Positions 56,739 through 64,000 of a stretch of DNA of 64,000 nucleotides are shown piece after piece (positions within the stretch are counted from its first letter, which is position 1; each line of letters begins with the position of its first letter). Made by a program: the position numbers and the translations under genes. This DNA is from Microbispora sp. H11081 (GTDB lineage: Bacteria; Actinomycetota; Actinomycetes; Streptosporangiales; Streptosporangiaceae), in NCBI RefSeq assembly GCF_012999535.1, contig NZ_JABBWV010000001.1, positions 806,001-870,000 on the forward strand. The letters are read 5' to 3'. A model generated the notes under the pieces. That model was not told the origin of the DNA and did not search any database. It saw nothing but the letters and a program-made list of their open reading frames with translations.

Positions 56739-57340
56739 CCGGGCTCACCGGCGCCTACGTGCCGGGCGGATCGTTCCTGCACCGGCTGCCCGCCGGCGCT
56801 AAGCTCGCCGGGCTCGCCCTGTCCTGCACCGCGCTCCTGCTGCTGCGCTCGCCCGCCGCGCTGGCGGGCGCCGCGGCCGTCGTGGTGCTGCTGTACGCCG
56901 TCTCAGGGGTCGGCGTGGCGGCGGCCTGGGCGCAGGTGCGGCCCGTCCGCTGGTTCGCCGTGGCCCTGTTCTGCGTGCAACTGGTGTTCGCCGACCTGCC
57001 CGCGGCGGCGTCGTCCACGCTGCGCGTCGTGCTCGCCGTCGCCCTGGCCGGGCTGGTCACGCTCACGACGCGCACCAGCGCGCTCATGGCCTGCCTTGAG
57101 CGCTGCCTCGCCCCCGTCAGGTTCGCCGGGCTTGACCCGTTCCGCCTTTCGCTGCTGCTGTCGCTCACCCTGCGCAGCGTGCCGGTGATGGCGGACCTGG
57201 TCACCCGGGTGCGGGAGGCGCAGCGGGCCAGAGGGATCGAGCGCAGCGCCCGCGCCTTCGCCGTACCGCTGGTGGTGGGAGCGCTGCGGCACGCCGACGC
57301 GCTGGGCGAGGCGCTCGCCGCGCGCGGCCTCGACGACTGA
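56735..57340 (+). CDS. bioN: Energy-coupling factor T component (BioN-like)
   Basis: A 201-residue EcfT membrane protein with about four or five TM segments and two ARG-type coupling motifs, EAQRARGIERS and ALAARGLDD, which contact the ATPases. The N-terminal SFLHRLPAGAKLAGLAL is typical of BioN. It overlaps the ATPase gene by four bases and is the last gene of the bioY operon. Confidence 0.88.
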   Translation: MTGLTGAYVPGGSFLHRLPAGAKLAGLALSCTALLLLRSPAALAGAAAVVVLLYAVSGVGVAAAWAQVRPVRWFAVALFCVQLVFADLPAAASSTLRVVLAVALAGLVTLTTRTSALMACLERCLAPVRFAGLDPFRLSLLLSLTLRSVPVMADLVTRVREAQRARGIERSARAFAVPLVVGALRHADALGEALAARGLDD

Positions 57341-57374
57341 CTCGGATCGGCCACCGACTCGGGCCGGCGGCGGG

Positions 57375-58217
57375 TCACACCGGCGGCAGGGCGGGGGCCA
57401 GGCGGCGGGCCTCGGCGACCAGGCCGAGCAGCTCCCCGACCAGCGCGGGCGGCGCGGCGACGAAGCTGCGCTCCTCCGCAGGGCCTTCGGCGGACGCCTC
57501 GAAAGGCCCGCCGTCGAACCGCCGGATCTCCACCCCGGCCTCCAGCGCGATCAGGGCCCCGGCGGGCAGGTCGAGCCCCTCCGCTCGGTAGCCGATCATG
57601 CCGTCGATGTCGCCGCGGGCGAGCATCGCCCAGCACAGCAGCGGCGCCCAGAGCTGGAGCACCCGCCGGGCGCGGGCGTCCATCGTCATCTTCAGCGACC
57701 GCGCCGCGGGATCCCGCCGGGAGACCCCGTGGCCCTGCGTCCAGGCCAGCACCGGCCCGTGCGGGAGGTCCCGGCGCGGCGGCCCGGTGAGCGGCCCGCC
57801 CGGGCCACGGGCCCCGGACCCGGCGACGGCCGACCAGGTGCGGCCCGACAGCGGCTCGTGGACCACCCCGAGCACCGGGCGGCCGCCCGCGCACAGCGCC
57901 AGCCCCACGACGTACGCCGGGAGTCCGATCGCCACGTTGTTCGTGCCGTCGAGCGGGTCGACGAGCCAGGTCCATCCGCCGTCCGCCAGGTCGCCGTCGT
58001 GGACGCCCGACTCCTCGGCCACGATCCGGTGCGTGGGGAACTCGGCCCGGACGCGGTCGAGGATCAGCTTCTCCGCGGCGAGGTCGAGGTCGGTGACGAC
58101 GTCGCCCGCCCCGCCCTTGGCGTGGACGGCGACCGATCCGGGCGCGCGCTCGCGCAGCACGGCCCCCGCGGCCAGGGCCGCCTCGACGGCTACCCGCCTG
58201 GCGTGTTCGAGGTCCAC
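57375..58217 (-). CDS. Inositol monophosphatase-family phosphatase
   Basis: A 280-residue Mg2+-dependent phosphatase of the IMPase/CysQ superfamily. Metal ligands are visible: Glu68-Glu69 in VAEESG, and Asp87, Asp90 in DPLDGTNN; the third site, usually WDxAAG, reads GLDLPAGALIALEAG, with Leu for Trp. Substrates in the family include inositol phosphate, fructose bisphosphate and 3'-phosphoadenosine 5'-phosphate. The GTG at 58217 has AGGAGGAG upstream and lies 28 bases inside the cupin gene. It is the last gene of a three-gene overlapping operon. Confidence 0.85.
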   Translation of the reverse strand: MDLEHARRVAVEAALAAGAVLRERAPGSVAVHAKGGAGDVVTDLDLAAEKLILDRVRAEFPTHRIVAEESGVHDGDLADGGWTWLVDPLDGTNNVAIGLPAYVVGLALCAGGRPVLGVVHEPLSGRTWSAVAGSGARGPGGPLTGPPRRDLPHGPVLAWTQGHGVSRRDPAARSLKMTMDARARRVLQLWAPLLCWAMLARGDIDGMIGYRAEGLDLPAGALIALEAGVEIRRFDGGPFEASAEGPAEERSFVAAPPALVGELLGLVAEARRLAPALPPV

Positions 58218-58852
58218 AGGCTCCTCCTGGCCAGCTCGGCGGCACGTGCGGTCTCGGCGGCGTCCAGGCGTTCCCGCCCGACGCGGTGGAGCGGGGTGCC
58301 GACCGGCCCGAGCGACAGATCGGCCAGGCCCGGCCTGCCGCGGCCGAGCGCCACGGTGGCGGCCTCGCCGTCCTCGGGGATGACGCTGCTGTGGAAGGCG
58401 CCGGCGGCGAGCGTGTAGGTGTCTCCCGCGCCGAACTGCTCGGCGCGCCCCGGGGCGTACGCGACGGTCCTCGCGGTGGGGCGGATGACGTCGCCCGACG
58501 GCGTGCTGACCACCTCGAAGACGCGGTGGGTGGGAGACCGGCCGGTGTCGGTCACGACCGCGTGGACGTTGCGGACCTGGCCGTACAGGACGTGGCTGAC
58601 CAGGTCCCAGCTGTGGCAGTGGACCTGCGAGGTGGTGCTGCGGGCGCGCCGCGCGGCGGCGGTCCACAGGTGCACGCACACCCCGAGGCCGTCCTCGCGG
58701 ACCAGCGGCAGGCAGAGGAACCCCAGCGGGTGCCGAACGCCCCGCACGTCCGGGCCGGGCGAGCCACCCTGCGCGATCTCGCCGAGCACGCCGAGCGCCC
58801 ACTCGCGGGCGTTCCCGCCGGCGAGCGTGTCGAGCACGTCCCGGTATCTCAT
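58190..58852 (-). CDS. Cupin-fold, cysteine-dioxygenase-like protein
   Basis: A 220-residue predicted cupin. The first metal motif is QVHCHSWDLVSHVLYG (His78, His80) and the second is TLAAGAFHSSV (His154), giving a three-histidine site without the cupin Glu, as in thiol dioxygenases. The substrate and even enzymatic activity are unproven. The ATG overlaps the stop of the two-TM protein gene (ATGA), and its 3' end overlaps the IMPase gene by 28 bases. Confidence 0.65.
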   Translation of the reverse strand: MRYRDVLDTLAGGNAREWALGVLGEIAQGGSPGPDVRGVRHPLGFLCLPLVREDGLGVCVHLWTAAARRARSTTSQVHCHSWDLVSHVLYGQVRNVHAVVTDTGRSPTHRVFEVVSTPSGDVIRPTARTVAYAPGRAEQFGAGDTYTLAAGAFHSSVIPEDGEAATVALGRGRPGLADLSLGPVGTPLHRVGRERLDAAETARAAELARRSLWTSNTPGG

Positions 58853-59901
58853 GACGCGTAGGGGTCCTTGGCGCGCAGCGCCTTGCGGGTGACCTCGACG
58901 ACGTCGCGGTCGGTGAACGACTTGGGCAGCGGGAGGCCGACGCGGTCGAACAGCCTGCGGACCTCCTCGATGGTCGGCTCCTCGCTCAGCGGGACCGACC
59001 GGTAGCGGTCCATCGCCACGCGGCGGGCCTGCTCGAAGCTCGTGCGCAACTCGGTGCCGCAGCTCTCGTAGAAGAACGAGCCGCCGAAGGCGATGATGGC
59101 CCGGTTGGGGTCCTCGGACGTCATGATCAGGGCGCGGCCCGACATGTCCCAGCGGAAGGTCGTCATCACCGGCGACAACCCCACCGCGATGTCGAGCAGG
59201 CCGTACCGCTGGCGGTACCAGAACGCGGCCAGGACGGTCGCGTACGACTCCTTCCTCGCGCGGTCGGTCGTCCACACCTCACCGGTGCCGTCGGGCCGGT
59301 CCGACAGCGACCTGCGGTAGTGCGCGTAACTCTCGCACACCGCCTCGTCCGTCGGGTCGATGATCTCCAGCCGGACCGTGAGGTGCCGCTTCTCGCGCCG
59401 TGCGGCGGCCACGCACTCGGGCAGCGTCACGGCGCGCATGTAGGTGCCGGTGCCGCCCTTGAACGCCCAGCGGTCCGTGCCCCGCCGCGCGTCCGCGTGT
59501 GCCTGCGCGATCTCGTGCTGGCTGCCCAGGATGCGGATGACCGACATGTCCTCGATGGCCCGCCGGGTGCCCGCGACGAGGTCCTCCAGCTCGTCGAGGC
59601 GGTCGAGTCGTTCGGGAAGCCGCGCGAGGACGCCTGACGTGGCGTGCATGGCCTCCTCGACCGGCTCCTGCCTGACCCGGTCGCGCAGCAGCGCGGTCGC
59701 GACCAGGGCGAGGACGACCAGGGTGGTGCCGCTGACGAGCTGCGACTTGACCTTGTCGGAGATCACGTCGTCGGGCAGCACGCCCAGCACGCCGACTGCC
59801 ACCGCCAGCACGAGGGCGATGGCGCCGTCGACGTTCTTGGCCGACCACGCGAGTGACCGGCCGACGGCATTCCGCAACCCCGCCATGGTCAGCCCCGCCA
59901 T
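58849..59901 (-). CDS. Two-TM membrane protein of unknown function
   Basis: A 350-residue protein I do not recognise. Two TM helices (about 25-42 and 57-73), then a coiled-coil-like segment (about 78-120, ARLPERLDRLDELEDLV) and a soluble domain of about 230 residues with RWAFKGGTGTYMRAVTLP, LEIIDPTDEAVCESYAHYR and FGGSFFYESCGTEL. The layout resembles two-TM effector or sensor proteins. The ATG at 59901 is chosen because a promoter (59928-59956) lies upstream; an ATG at 59946 would start upstream of its -10. First gene of the operon with the cupin and IMPase genes. Confidence 0.68.
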   Translation of the reverse strand: MAGLTMAGLRNAVGRSLAWSAKNVDGAIALVLAVAVGVLGVLPDDVISDKVKSQLVSGTTLVVLALVATALLRDRVRQEPVEEAMHATSGVLARLPERLDRLDELEDLVAGTRRAIEDMSVIRILGSQHEIAQAHADARRGTDRWAFKGGTGTYMRAVTLPECVAAARREKRHLTVRLEIIDPTDEAVCESYAHYRRSLSDRPDGTGEVWTTDRARKESYATVLAAFWYRQRYGLLDIAVGLSPVMTTFRWDMSGRALIMTSEDPNRAIIAFGGSFFYESCGTELRTSFEQARRVAMDRYRSVPLSEEPTIEEVRRLFDRVGLPLPKSFTDRDVVEVTRKALRAKDPYAS

Positions 59902-59927
59902 CCCGTCAGTGTCGGCCCCCGACTGGA

Positions 59928-59956
59928 ATCGTAACGACAGCGTCATGGTCCGGCAA
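59928..59956 (-). promoter_or_regulatory. Promoter of the two-TM/cupin/IMPase operon
   Basis: On the minus strand TTGCCG (59956-59951) and TACGAT (59933-59928) are separated by 17 bp. Transcription would begin near 59921, about 20 bases before the ATG at 59901, which has a weak GACGGG ribosome binding site. Confidence 0.55.
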
Positions 59957-60126
59957 AGGGCCGGCCGCCGCCCGGCCGTACGCCTCGCGGGGGCGCGGCG
60001 GAGCCGGTATCGGCCCCGGAATTGTCGGTCGCCGCGCGTAGGTTATGGAGGAGAGCCGGAGCGGACGTCGCACGCCTGCGTGTGCCCCGCGCCGGTGGAC
60101 GGGGCGAGTGAGGAGCTGAGCGGCCG

Positions 60127-62238
60127 ATGACATCCATGATGGACCTGAAGCGGAGGGTCGCGCCCTTCCAGGTCGTCACCGACATGACGCCGTCCGGCGA
60201 CCAGCCCACGGCGATCGCGGAGCTGGAGCGCCGGGTCACGGCGGGGGAGAAGGACAGCGTCCTGCTCGGCGCCACCGGCACCGGCAAGACGGCGACGGTC
60301 GCGTGGCTGATCGAGCGGGTGCAGCGCCCCACGCTGGTCATGCAGCCCAACAAGACGCTCGCCGCCCAGTTCGCCAACGAGCTGCGCGAGATGCTGCCGA
60401 ACAACGCCGTCGAATACTTCGTGTCTTACTACGACTACTACCAGCCCGAGGCGTACGTCCCGCAGAGCGACACCTACATCGAGAAGGACTCCTCGATCAA
60501 CGAGGAGGTGGAGCGGCTGCGCCACTCCGCGACCTGGTCGCTGGTGTCGCGCCGCGACGTGGTGGTGGTCGCCTCCGTCTCCTGCATCTACGGCTTGGGC
60601 ACCCCGCAGGAGTACGTCGACCGGATGGTCGGGCTCAAGGTCGGCCAGCAGATCGAGCGCGACCAGCTGCTGCGGCGGCTGGTCGACATGCAGTACACCC
60701 GCAACGACCTGGCCTTCACCCGGGGCACGTTCCGGGTGCGTGGCGACACGGTCGAGGTCATCCCGGTCTACCAGGAGCTGGCCGTCCGCATCGAGATGTT
60801 CGGCGACGAGATCGAGAAGCTGGCGACGCTGCACCCGCTGACCGGCGAGGTCGTCGCCGAGGACGACGAGCTGCACATCTTCCCCGCCTCGCACTACGTG
60901 GCCGGCCCGGAGCGCATGGAGCGGGCCATCGCCGGCATCGAGGCGGAGCTCGCCGAGCGGCTCGCCGAGCTGGAGCGGCAGGGCAAGCTGCTGGAGGCCC
61001 AGCGGCTGCGCATGCGCACCACTTACGACATCGAGATGATGCGCCAGGTCGGCACCTGCGCCGGGATCGAGAACTACTCGCGGCACATCGACGGCCGCGA
61101 GGCGGGCACCGCGCCGCACACGCTCCTCGACTTCTTCCCCGACGACTTCCTGCTCGTGCTGGACGAGTCGCACCAGACCGTCCCCCAGATCGGCGCGATG
61201 TACGAGGGGGACGCCTCGCGCAAGCGGACGCTGGTCGACCACGGGTTCCGGCTGCCGTCGGCGATGGACAACCGCCCGCTCAAGTGGGAGGAGTTCCTGG
61301 AGCGCATCGGCCAGACCGTCTACCTGTCCGCGACGCCGGGGCCGTACGAGCTGGGCCGAAGCAAGGGCGAGGTGGTGGAGCAGGTCATCCGCCCCACCGG
61401 CCTGGTGGACCCCGAGGTGATCATCAAGCCCACCAAGGGCCAGATCGACGACCTCATGGAGGAGATCCGCGCCCGGGCCGAGCGGGACGAGCGGGTCCTG
61501 GTCACCACCCTGACCAAGAAGATGGCCGAGGACCTCACCGACTACCTGCTCGACAACGGCATCCGGGTCCGCTACCTGCACAGCGAGGTCGACACGCTGC
61601 GCCGCATCGAGTTGCTGCGCGAGCTGCGCATGGGTGAGTTCGACGTGCTCGTCGGCATCAACCTGCTACGTGAGGGCCTCGACCTGCCCGAGGTGTCGCT
61701 GGTGTCGATCCTCGACGCCGACAAGGAGGGCTTCCTGCGCTCGGAGACCTCGCTGATCCAGACGATCGGCCGCGCGGCCCGCAACGTGTCCGGCCAGGTC
61801 CACATGTACGCCGACAAGATCACGCCGAGCATGGAGCGGGCGATCGACGAGACCAACCGGCGCCGGGCCAAGCAGATCGCCTACAACGAGGCGCACGGCA
61901 TCGACCCGCAGCCGCTGCGCAAGAAGATCGCCGACATCCTGGACAGCCTGGTCCGTGAGGACGCCGACACCGCGCAGCTCCTCGGCGGAGGCGGGCGTCA
62001 GCAGTCGCGCGGCAAGGCGCCGGTGCCCGGGCTCGCGTCCCGGGGCGCGGGCCAGCACGCGAAGGCGATCGCGGGGGAGATGCCCCGCGCCCAGCTCGAG
62101 TCGTTGATCGAGTCGCTGACCGAGCAGATGCACAGCGCCGCCGCCGATCTGCAGTTCGAGGTGGCGGCCCGGCTGCGCGACGAGATCAAGGAGCTCAAGC
62201 GGGAGGTCCGCGACATGCGCGAGGCCGGCGTGAAGTGA
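60127..62238 (+). CDS. uvrB: UvrABC excinuclease subunit B
   Basis: UvrB verifies DNA damage delivered by UvrA and recruits UvrC during nucleotide excision repair. The 703-residue protein is full length: Walker A GATGTGKT (48-55), the damage-inserting beta-hairpin with [16 protein letters not shown] Walker B, helicase motifs [13 protein letters not shown] and QTIGRAARN, and a C-terminal UVR domain (about 664-699) for UvrC contact. A GAGGAG precedes the ATG at 60127 at a long spacing; an ATG at 60136 is also possible. TAGGTT at 60038-60043 may be its -10 element. Confidence 0.97.
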   Translation: MTSMMDLKRRVAPFQVVTDMTPSGDQPTAIAELERRVTAGEKDSVLLGATGTGKTATVAWLIERVQRPTLVMQPNKTLAAQFANELREMLPNNAVEYFVSYYDYYQPEAYVPQSDTYIEKDSSINEEVERLRHSATWSLVSRRDVVVVASVSCIYGLGTPQEYVDRMVGLKVGQQIERDQLLRRLVDMQYTRNDLAFTRGTFRVRGDTVEVIPVYQELAVRIEMFGDEIEKLATLHPLTGEVVAEDDELHIFPASHYVAGPERMERAIAGIEAELAERLAELERQGKLLEAQRLRMRTTYDIEMMRQVGTCAGIENYSRHIDGREAGTAPHTLLDFFPDDFLLVLDESHQTVPQIGAMYEGDASRKRTLVDHGFRLPSAMDNRPLKWEEFLERIGQTVYLSATPGPYELGRSKGEVVEQVIRPTGLVDPEVIIKPTKGQIDDLMEEIRARAERDERVLVTTLTKKMAEDLTDYLLDNGIRVRYLHSEVDTLRRIELLRELRMGEFDVLVGINLLREGLDLPEVSLVSILDADKEGFLRSETSLIQTIGRAARNVSGQVHMYADKITPSMERAIDETNRRRAKQIAYNEAHGIDPQPLRKKIADILDSLVREDADTAQLLGGGGRQQSRGKAPVPGLASRGAGQHAKAIAGEMPRAQLESLIESLTEQMHSAAADLQFEVAARLRDEIKELKREVRDMREAGVK

Positions 62239-62494
62239 CGGCGCCCGACCACGGGAACACGCGCCGACTTCGCCGGGCATTCGATTCTTTTACCTCGCCC
62301 GAATGAGCGAACGCCGCCGAATTGGCGGCAATCGCGGCTTATTCGCTCTTTGGCGAATGCGCGCCTGCGATTGAGCCCGCCGACCATGGGGAAGGCATTC
62401 GTCCGCGTGCGGATTCGCATCCGCGCGCTCGGGAAACGGTCGGCTTCGCGCCGTTCCCGACCGGTGAATCCAACCTGTGGTCTACGGGGAAATC

Positions 62495-63007
62495 ATGCGT
62501 TCTACAAACACCGTGTCCATTTCCGCCGGCCGTATCGCGCTCGCCGCCGCCTCGATCGCCGTGCTCGTCTCCGCCTGCGGCGTGAGCCTGGCACGGCCGC
62601 TCGCCGCGGTGCCGGGCAGACCGCAGCCCTCGCCGGCGGCGTCTCCCAGCCCTTCGCCGACTCCTGGCGAGTCCGGTCTCGGCGCCTGCCGGGACGGCGA
62701 CTGCGAGGCGCGGGTGCGCCAGGGCGATTCCATCGCGGTCGACGCGAGTTTCGGCGTGACCGAGATCGGCGTCGTGGGCATCAGGGGAAACGAGGCGCGG
62801 CTGTCCTTCACGGGCACCTCGACGGCCGTCGACGGCCGCAACGTCAGCATCAACCGGACGTGCTACAACGACGGCTGCCAGGTCAGGGGAGCGGTGACGA
62901 TCGGCACCGGCACGCCGGGCCGCATCGGCGGGGTCGCCATACGGCTCGCGCGGGTCGAGGGCGACCAGATCGTGCTGGTGCTCGAGCCCGTCTCCCAGGA
63001 CGGCTGA
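62495..63007 (+). CDS. Putative small lipoprotein
   Basis: A 170-residue predicted lipoprotein: signal segment with lipobox VSAC (followed by GVSLARP), a Pro/Ser linker (PSPAASPSPSPTPGESG), and a beta-rich domain of about 110 residues with paired cysteines (GACRDGDCEA and RTCYNDGC). I do not recognise the domain. The ATG at 62495 follows GGGGA at a short spacing; a GTG 18 bases upstream is in frame. The 256-bp gap before it is less GC-rich than the rest and holds a few small hairpins (for example 62313-62329). Confidence 0.72.
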   Translation: MRSTNTVSISAGRIALAAASIAVLVSACGVSLARPLAAVPGRPQPSPAASPSPSPTPGESGLGACRDGDCEARVRQGDSIAVDASFGVTEIGVVGIRGNEARLSFTGTSTAVDGRNVSINRTCYNDGCQVRGAVTIGTGTPGRIGGVAIRLARVEGDQIVLVLEPVSQDG

Positions 63008-63257
63008 TCCCGCGTACCCGGCCGTGGGCGGGATGGAGGTCGCGGGCGTTTCCGAGCCGGGCTCGTGGAAGTCATTTCGCGGGATTTCGTCGCGTTTGAA
63101 ATGTGCGACGTGAAATGGGCGTGCTGCTTTCGTCTCCGGCAGGCCGCGGTCCGGATCATCCCGGAAAGTGGAATCACGCGAAACGGAAGTGGCGGTTCCT
63201 GGGCCATCGGCTCGTCAGTGGGGCGTTTTTGTCAGACCCGGCAGGCACGATGGTCAC

Positions 63258-64000
63258 ATGACCGAAGCGCCCCCCATCGACGCGATCCCCGACGAGACGG
63301 CCTACGCCGAGGCGGTCCAATTGGCGGCCGACGCGGCCGCGGCCTACTACGGTGACGGCACCTCCCCGCTGGACGACGACGCCTACGACCGGCTCGTCCG
63401 CGGCATCGCCGCCTACGAGAAGGCCAACCCCGAGCAGGTGCTTGAGGACTCGCCGACGGGCAGGGTCGCCGGAGTCGTGGGCGATGTCCCGCACACCGTG
63501 CCCATGCTCAGCCTGGACAACGTGTTCGGCCCCGAGGAGCTGGCCGCCTGGGCCGCCTCGCTGGAGCGCCGCCTCGGCCACCCGGTGACCGCGTGGTCCG
63601 TGGAGCCGAAGCTGGACGGGCTGGCGATCGCCGCCCGCTACCGTGACGGCCGCCTCGTCCAGCTGGTCACCCGCGGCGACGGGAGCGCGGGCGAGGACGT
63701 CTCCCACGCGATCGGCACGATCGCCGGTCTCCCCGGGCGGCTGGCCTCCCCGGTCACCGTCGAGCTGCGTGGCGAGGTGATGATGACCACCAGCCAGTTC
63801 GAGGAGGCGTGCGCGAAACGGCAGGCGCATGACGGGACCACGTTCGCCAACCCGCGCAGCGCCGCCGCGGGCACGCTGCGGGCGCAGGACCGGCCGTACG
63901 TGTGCGAGCTGACGTTCTTCGGGTACGGCGCGCTGCCGCTGCCCGACGACACCTCCGACTTCGCGACGTGGCTGCGGGAGTCGCCGCACAGCCAGGTGAT
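63258..64000 (+). CDS. ligA: NAD-dependent DNA ligase, 3' end cut off
   Basis: LigA seals nicks in DNA using NAD. The first 247 codons are visible: domain Ia (about 15-70, with [19 protein letters not shown] and LEDSPTGRV), then the adenylation domain with [10 protein letters not shown], the nucleotidyl-accepting Lys118 in [28 protein letters not shown] and [13 protein letters not shown]. The gene runs off the right edge. The ATG at 63258 has no ribosome binding site, and no clear -10 element is visible at leaderless spacing. Confidence 0.94.
   Translation, partial: MTEAPPIDAIPDETAYAEAVQLAADAAAAYYGDGTSPLDDDAYDRLVRGIAAYEKANPEQVLEDSPTGRVAGVVGDVPHTVPMLSLDNVFGPEELAAWAASLERRLGHPVTAWSVEPKLDGLAIAARYRDGRLVQLVTRGDGSAGEDVSHAIGTIAGLPGRLASPVTVELRGEVMMTTSQFEEACAKRQAHDGTTFANPRSAAAGTLRAQDRPYVCELTFFGYGALPLPDDTSDFATWLRESPHSQV

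Noticed and set aside
62239..62494. A hidden gene in the less GC-rich gap after uvrB
   Set aside because: Short open frames there lack ribosome binding sites and the codon pattern of neighbouring genes; only small hairpins are visible.
63008..63257. A terminator at the T-run near 63226-63230
   Set aside because: No convincing stem precedes the five Ts; the gap otherwise shows nothing I can name.

Overview
This is a 64-kb stretch of a very GC-rich actinobacterial chromosome. The codons end almost always in G or C, and GTG and TTG starts are frequent. Many genes have a TANNNT hexamer 6-9 nt before the start codon instead of a ribosome binding site, as leaderless actinobacterial genes do. The core order trpA-lgt-pyk-pdtaR-polA-rpsA-coaE-uvrB matches the order known from Mycobacterium tuberculosis and, more loosely, Streptomyces. 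Protein character and gene content suggest a filamentous actinomycete, perhaps Streptosporangiales; that placement is inference.

Layout. 0-6 kb: the 3' end of trpA, a MauE/DsbA-type thiol redox pair coupled to an ADP-ribosylglycohydrolase, then lgt, a VIT-family transporter and an unknown membrane protein in an overlapping run. 6-14 kb: a long BpsA-type polyamine synthase diverging from gltBD. 14-22 kb: a secreted subtilase, a DUF2784 membrane protein overlapping a lipoprotein gene tail to tail, pyruvate kinase and a two-gene ABC exporter. 22-28.6 kb: a complete Liv-type ABC importer transcribed leftwards, with a CdaR/PucR-type regulator diverging from it. 28.7-36 kb: tRNA-Leu(CAA), the ANTAR regulator PdtaR, and a second Liv importer whose binding protein is encoded apart and convergent to the HMGF genes. 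36-44 kb: thioesterase, polA, a DUF2127 protein, a polysaccharide deacetylase, rpsA, an acetyltransferase and coaE.

Between coaE and uvrB (44.2-60.1 kb) the conserved order is interrupted by accessory genes: an alpha/beta hydrolase-TetR pair with an operator-like palindrome, a 1906-residue TIR / inactive-looking metallophosphoesterase / NACHT / pentapeptide / WD40 protein, an ArsB-like transporter, a BioYMN vitamin importer operon that also holds a CoA ligase and a thiolase lacking active-site residues, and an overlapping trio (two-TM protein, cupin, inositol-monophosphatase-like enzyme). The window closes with uvrB, a small lipoprotein and the 5' part of ligA.

Four things stand out. The giant TIR-NACHT-WD40 protein has the build of an NLR-like immune sensor with a predicted NADase effector. 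A 239-bp intergenic element carries six copies of one 10-mer, three per strand, at a 53-54-bp period. A structured RNA candidate with its own good promoter lies upstream of the second liv operon. The two-TM/cupin/IMPase operon has no function I can recognise.
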